A DNA stretch of 64,000 bases from Kutzneria buriramensis (lineage in GTDB: Bacteria > Actinomycetota > Actinomycetes > Mycobacteriales > Pseudonocardiaceae), in contig NZ_QUNO01000028.1 of NCBI RefSeq assembly GCF_003387475.1, forward strand, positions 38,632-102,631. Direction: 5' to 3'. Below, in pieces: positions 60,860-64,000 of the stretch. Position 1 is the first letter of the stretch, and every line of letters starts with the position of its first letter. The notes beneath the pieces were generated by a model. It saw only the letters and a program-made list of their open reading frames with translations, was not told the DNA's origin and did not search any database. The position numbers were made by a program, and so were the translations under genes.

Positions 60860-62202
60860 TGCGTCACCTGGTAACCGTCGGAGCGGGCGTAGTCGGAGAT
60901 CGCCTTCTGCCACGCCGGCAGCATCGAGACGATGGTCTTGCCGGCGGTCAGCCCCGGAGTGACGGTGGCGGCCCAGATCGCCTCCTGGCTGAACTGGCCG
61001 TACCCCCAGTCCGGCCACACCTGGCCGGCCGCGGCCTGCAACGGCGCGGTGATGTCGTTGGCGTAGTAGCCGGAGGCGGCCTGGGCGGCCAGCCAGGTCT
61101 TGGCCGCCGCGGCGTAGGCCGGGTAGCCGACGGCAACCTTGCCCTGGTAGTCGTCCGAGGTGGTCACCCAGGTGAGGAAGGCGGTGGCGGCCTTGAGATG
61201 CGCCGAGTGCGCCGACAGCAGCCAGGTGCCGCCGCCGACGTTGCCGACGGACGGATTCTTGTCGTCGGCCCAGTGCGGCATCGGCGCGACCGCGATCTGC
61301 CCCTTCGGCGTCTTGAACGTGCCCTGGAACAGCGAGCCTCCGTACCAGGACGGGCCGGGCATCATCAGGATCTTGTCGGCCTCGTTCTTGTCGAAGTCCG
61401 AGGAGAAGACGCTGCTGGTCGACATGCTCTTGGCGGCGATGAGGCTGTCCAGCAGCGCAGCCATCCGCGTGCAGGCTGGGCTCGTGGCGTTCACCGTGAC
61501 CGCCTTGGGCCCGGTGATGTGGTTGGCACCGCACTTGCTCGCCCAGAGATAGATCTCCGGGGTGAAGGTGTCGCCGGCCGCGCCGACGAGGTAGCCCGGA
61601 TGCTCGGTGGCGACCTTCTTGCCGAGGGCTTCGTACTCCTCCCAGGTGGACGGGACCTGGTAGCCCCACTGGGTCATCAGCGCGGCGTTGTACCAGAGCA
61701 CGGTCTGCGACAGGTCATTGCGCAGGCAGTAGACCGTGCCGTCCACAGTGCACGGTTGGTTGGCGTTGGGGGCCCAGCCGTCCAGCAGGGACTGCGGGAC
61801 CAGGCCCTTGTTCAGCGGGGCGGCGAACTTGGCCGTGACGGCCCAGGTCGCCTCGTTGTTCTGGGAGCTGAACACCACGTCCGGCCAGCCGTTGCCGGTG
61901 CGGTTGAACAGGCTCACCTTGGTCTGGAGGTAGTTCGACCCGTTGGCGTCCCCGTCGTAGCTGACGATGTCCATCTTCACGGTGGGGTTCTGCTTCTGGT
62001 ACAGCTGCGCGGCGGCCAGCCGGGTCGAGTCCACCCACACGGTCAGCGGGCCGTCGGACTGCGGCGCCTGCGTGAATCGGCCCTTGGTGTCACCGCCGCT
62101 CGATGTGGCGGCGCCGCAGGCGGTGGCGGCCAAGGTCAGGGCGGCGACGGCTAACAGGGTGGCGGTCCGGCGACGTCTCGCCACGAGGTTGCTTCGGATC
62201 AT
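60856..62202 (-). CDS. Extracellular sugar-binding lipoprotein of ABC importer
   Basis: A 448-residue CUT1 solute-binding protein. The signal peptide ends in a lipobox-like LAATAC with the lipidated Cys29. The mature protein has GPLTVWVDSTRLAAAQLYQK, the NEATWAVTAKFAAPL hinge region, WYNAALMTQWGYQVPSTWEE and GGGTWLLSAHS, typical of maltose/oligosaccharide-binding proteins. It captures oligosaccharides freed by the secreted enzymes. ATG 62202 has GGAGC upstream. Divergent from the GntR gene, with inverted repeats between them. Confidence 0.92.
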   Translation of the reverse strand: MIRSNLVARRRRTATLLAVAALTLAATACGAATSSGGDTKGRFTQAPQSDGPLTVWVDSTRLAAAQLYQKQNPTVKMDIVSYDGDANGSNYLQTKVSLFNRTGNGWPDVVFSSQNNEATWAVTAKFAAPLNKGLVPQSLLDGWAPNANQPCTVDGTVYCLRNDLSQTVLWYNAALMTQWGYQVPSTWEEYEALGKKVATEHPGYLVGAAGDTFTPEIYLWASKCGANHITGPKAVTVNATSPACTRMAALLDSLIAAKSMSTSSVFSSDFDKNEADKILMMPGPSWYGGSLFQGTFKTPKGQIAVAPMPHWADDKNPSVGNVGGGTWLLSAHSAHLKAATAFLTWVTTSDDYQGKVAVGYPAYAAAAKTWLAAQAASGYYANDITAPLQAAAGQVWPDWGYGQFSQEAIWAATVTPGLTAGKTIVSMLPAWQKAISDYARSDGYQVTQ

Positions 62203-62325
62203 GGCTTGCTCCACGACGGTGTGGGCGCCCGGCCGGGTGGTCGAGGCGGCGGGTGAGCCGGCTGTGCAGGAGACGCCAAAATTAGGCCCCTCATCCTGCC
62301 GGGAGTCAAGAGCAAGAGCACACCT

Positions 62326-62357
62326 ATATGGGCCTCCGATCGCCCGATTGGCCATAT
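62326..62357. promoter_or_regulatory. Inverted repeat ATATGGGCC...GGCCATAT
   Basis: Eight-base arms around a 15-base spacer in the promoter region of the ABC operon, in AT-richer sequence. It could be an operator for the neighbouring GntR regulator or another transcription factor. A nearby pair TTTCGAC-TG-TTTCGAC (62357-62372) is a direct repeat. Confidence 0.45.
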
Positions 62358-62413
62358 TTCGACTGTTTCGACCGGTAACTGCCGTTCATCGCGGCGGGCC
62401 GGCGCGAAAATAA

Positions 62414-62420
62414 GTCAGAC
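62414..62420. promoter_or_regulatory. GntR/FadR-type half-site GTCAGAC
   Basis: GT-CAG-AC is the core of the GTNNNAC operators bound by FadR-subfamily GntR proteins. It lies about 90 bases upstream of the GntR start, in an AT-richer patch (AAATAAGTCAGACACATTT). Confidence 0.4.
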
Positions 62421-62511
62421 ACATTTGAGGCCTGTGCGTGGTGGAGTACGCTCATCCCGGAGGTCTAGACCGGCCTACGGTGTCCGGCGGCCACGACCAC
62501 GGAGGTACGCG

Positions 62512-63282
62512 GTGGACGCACTGCCCGGGGAGCCGGTGGCCGCCGCGAAGGCCGCGCCCGTCGGCGCCTCGACTGCCTACCGTCCCGGCTACGAACTCGT
62601 CGCCGAACAGATCCTCCAGCTGATCGCCGACCTCCGGCTGCGGCCGGGCGACCGGATGCCGACCGAGAACGAGCTGGCCGCGCGGCTGGGCACCAGTCGC
62701 ACCGTTGTCCGGGAGGCCATCAAGATCCTCTCCGCGATCGGCCGGGTGCGGGCGCAGAAGGGGCGCGGCCTCTACGTCGCCGACGACGAGGGCATGCTCG
62801 GCACGGCCCGCTGGGGCGGCTTCTTCCTGCCGACCGACCTGGACCACGTCTACATGCTCTTCGAGTTCCGGCGCATCCAGGAGATGGAGGCCAGTCGACT
62901 GGCCGCGACCCGGGCCACCCCGGCCGAGCTGCGGGCCATCGAGGCCGCATCCGACACCTGCCGCCACGGCCACCTCACCGGGGACGCGGCGGTCTTCGAG
63001 CAGGGCGACGACGAGTTCCACCTCGGGATCGCCACCGCCTCGCACAATCCGCTGCTGGTCATCGCCGTCCGCGAGGCGCGCCGGTTGCAACACCAGTCCA
63101 GCGTCATCGGCCTGAACGGAACCGTCGGCGGGCATGCCGAGGACGCCGTGGCCGAGCACGCCGCCATCTACGAAGCGATCAGGGACGGCGAGCCGGAGGC
63201 CGCCGCGCGGGCGGCCGCACTCCACATCGACAACACGCTGGAGGACTACCGCCGCGAGATCCAACGGCGCGTGTTCGGCTAG
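62512..63282 (+). CDS. GntR-family regulator (FadR subfamily)
   Basis: A 256-residue regulator. The N-terminal winged helix-turn-helix reads LRPGDRMPTENELAARLG then TSRTVVREAIKIL. The C-terminal FCD domain is all-helical, with EFRRIQEMEASRLAA, DDEFHLGIATASHNPLL (metal-binding Asp/His) and AEHAAIYEAIRDGE. Such proteins bind sugar acids or other carboxylates with a metal and repress catabolic operons. GTG 62512 has GGAGG six bases upstream, which makes it the best start. It is divergent from the ABC operon and probably controls it. Confidence 0.92.
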   Translation: MDALPGEPVAAAKAAPVGASTAYRPGYELVAEQILQLIADLRLRPGDRMPTENELAARLGTSRTVVREAIKILSAIGRVRAQKGRGLYVADDEGMLGTARWGGFFLPTDLDHVYMLFEFRRIQEMEASRLAATRATPAELRAIEAASDTCRHGHLTGDAAVFEQGDDEFHLGIATASHNPLLVIAVREARRLQHQSSVIGLNGTVGGHAEDAVAEHAAIYEAIRDGEPEAAARAAALHIDNTLEDYRREIQRRVFG

Positions 63283-64000
63283 GTGCGGGTCGGTCCTTCC
63301 CTCGTGGTCGGAGTACCGTCAGCGGGCGAAAGAACCCAACATGGATACCGCGTAGCACGGCGCGAAGAGCGCGTTCAGCGCCGGCTCACGCGCCGTTGAC
63401 ACAGGTGCCGCTGGACAGCAGGCCCGAGTCGCCATAGTCGGCCTGACCGGCCACTGTGGACACTGTCGTGGGCCCGATGTACATATTCCACCAGGCGACC
63501 GTGAACACGCCGTCGGGCAGCAGACTGGCGTAGGTCTCGGTCGAAGGTGTCGGACAAGTATGACGGAGCGACGCTCACCATGCCGGTCACGGACAGCTGC
63601 GCCGACGCCGGCCACTTCGGCGACATCCGCGTCAGTTTCCTCCGGTTGGTCCAAGCGTGCTGCCCGGTAGTCACGATTTCCCGCAAGACCAACGGGATCC
63701 ACGGCGTCCAGGACTACTCGAACGGCGGAGGGCATGCTCCACCGGCACGTCGCCGACGACGAGCACGGAATGCCGGATCCGCGTGACCGGCGGCCGGACC
63801 TTCCGGTTCTCCCCGCCCCGACCTGCGCCCGACGACCACGGCCCAGCCGGCGCCGCGGTCACGCGCACGACGTCATGAGTGAACGTTCCTTCCTTGCCCG
63901 CCAACGATGTTTGCGGTAACACTGAGGTTACGCCACTGGACAACGCCGTCGTGTGAGGTGGAGCGTGACCACTGTCGAGCTGTTCCCTGCACGCCCGACA
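63283..64000. other. Terminal stretch with no intact gene
   Basis: 718 bases. Apart from the frame-disrupted remnant at 63386-63692 and a vague minus-strand frame up to 63943, there is no credible gene. The window ends here, so a gene beginning beyond 64000 cannot be judged. Confidence 0.5.
63386..63692 (-). pseudogene. Frame-disrupted gene remnant
   Basis: Two minus-strand frames together give a coherent piece: NRRKLTRMSPKWPASAQLSV and VSVAPSYLSDTFDRD in one, then TPSTETYASLLPDGVFTVAW, GPTTVSTVAGQADYGDSG and LLSSGTCVNGA ending at 63386 in the other. The switch lies near 63550. The tail with a single Cys and G/S/T-rich sequence looks like an exported protein. Family unknown. Confidence 0.4.

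Noticed and set aside
62425..62511. Extended N-terminus of the GntR regulator
   Set aside because: The extra 29 residues are Arg/Pro-rich and unlike any GntR; GTG 62512 has a GGAGG site.
63671..63943. A minus-strand 90-codon frame at the window end
   Set aside because: No start context, mixed composition and no motif; not listed as a gene.

Overview
The window reads as chromosome of a high-GC, filamentous-type actinomycete. The evidence is GTG-rich starts with GGAGG-type ribosome binding sites, F420-type oxidoreductases, many TetR regulators, a cytochrome P450 with its own ferredoxin and reductase, and a very large set of secreted plant-polysaccharide enzymes carrying ricin-type (CBM13) and CBM2 modules. 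I cannot name the species from sequence alone; a Pseudonocardiales- or Streptomyces-like soil saprophyte would fit.

Left part (1-20 kb): accessory metabolism mixed with gene debris. It holds a small secreted SH3-like protein, a chloramphenicol-phosphotransferase-like kinase, an IS5-type transposase stub, a family-4 glycosyltransferase beside the C-terminal remnant of a small monooxygenase-like gene, an EthD protein, an XRE/NB-ARC regulator, and a TetR/SDR divergent pair with twin palindromic operators. Then follow a YtcJ-type amidohydrolase, a GT-C membrane glycosyltransferase, a DHA2 exporter divergent from a P450-TetR-ferredoxin-ferredoxin reductase operon, and a TetR gene divergent from an epoxide-hydrolase fusion gene.

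Junction (19.7-24.4 kb): two minus-strand tRNA genes (Pro-UGG, Glu-CUC), a hairpin-rich non-coding stretch, and an IS630-family element inserted exactly at the end of a PPOX-type gene. A second, perfectly inverted 30-base copy of the IS end lies 3.2 kb away and truncates two further genes (an FGGY sugar kinase pseudogene and a secreted protein remnant). Between them are a small unknown gene and a secreted ChW-repeat protein.

Right part (24.4-63.3 kb): a dense arabinoxylan/hemicellulose degradation locus. It encodes three GH54 arabinofuranosidases, two GH10 xylanases, a GH5, a GH59-like, a GH29, a GH51/39-like enzyme, a beta-helix enzyme, an unassigned clan-A enzyme, three CE1/PHB-depolymerase-type esterases, an SGNH esterase, a type-B carboxylesterase and a polyester-hydrolase (cutinase/PETase-family) enzyme. 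Thirteen of these end in a ricin-type lectin module and two in CBM2. Inside the locus sits a Rieske oxygenase/reductase operon with its own IclR regulator, plausibly for the aromatic acids freed by feruloyl esterases. The locus ends with a sugar ABC importer (no ATPase gene), a 643-residue cytosolic enzyme of unassigned family, and a divergent GntR regulator. A palindrome close to TGAAACTTTCA occurs upstream of at least five enzyme transcription units and probably marks a shared regulon.

The last 700 bases hold only a frame-disrupted gene remnant.
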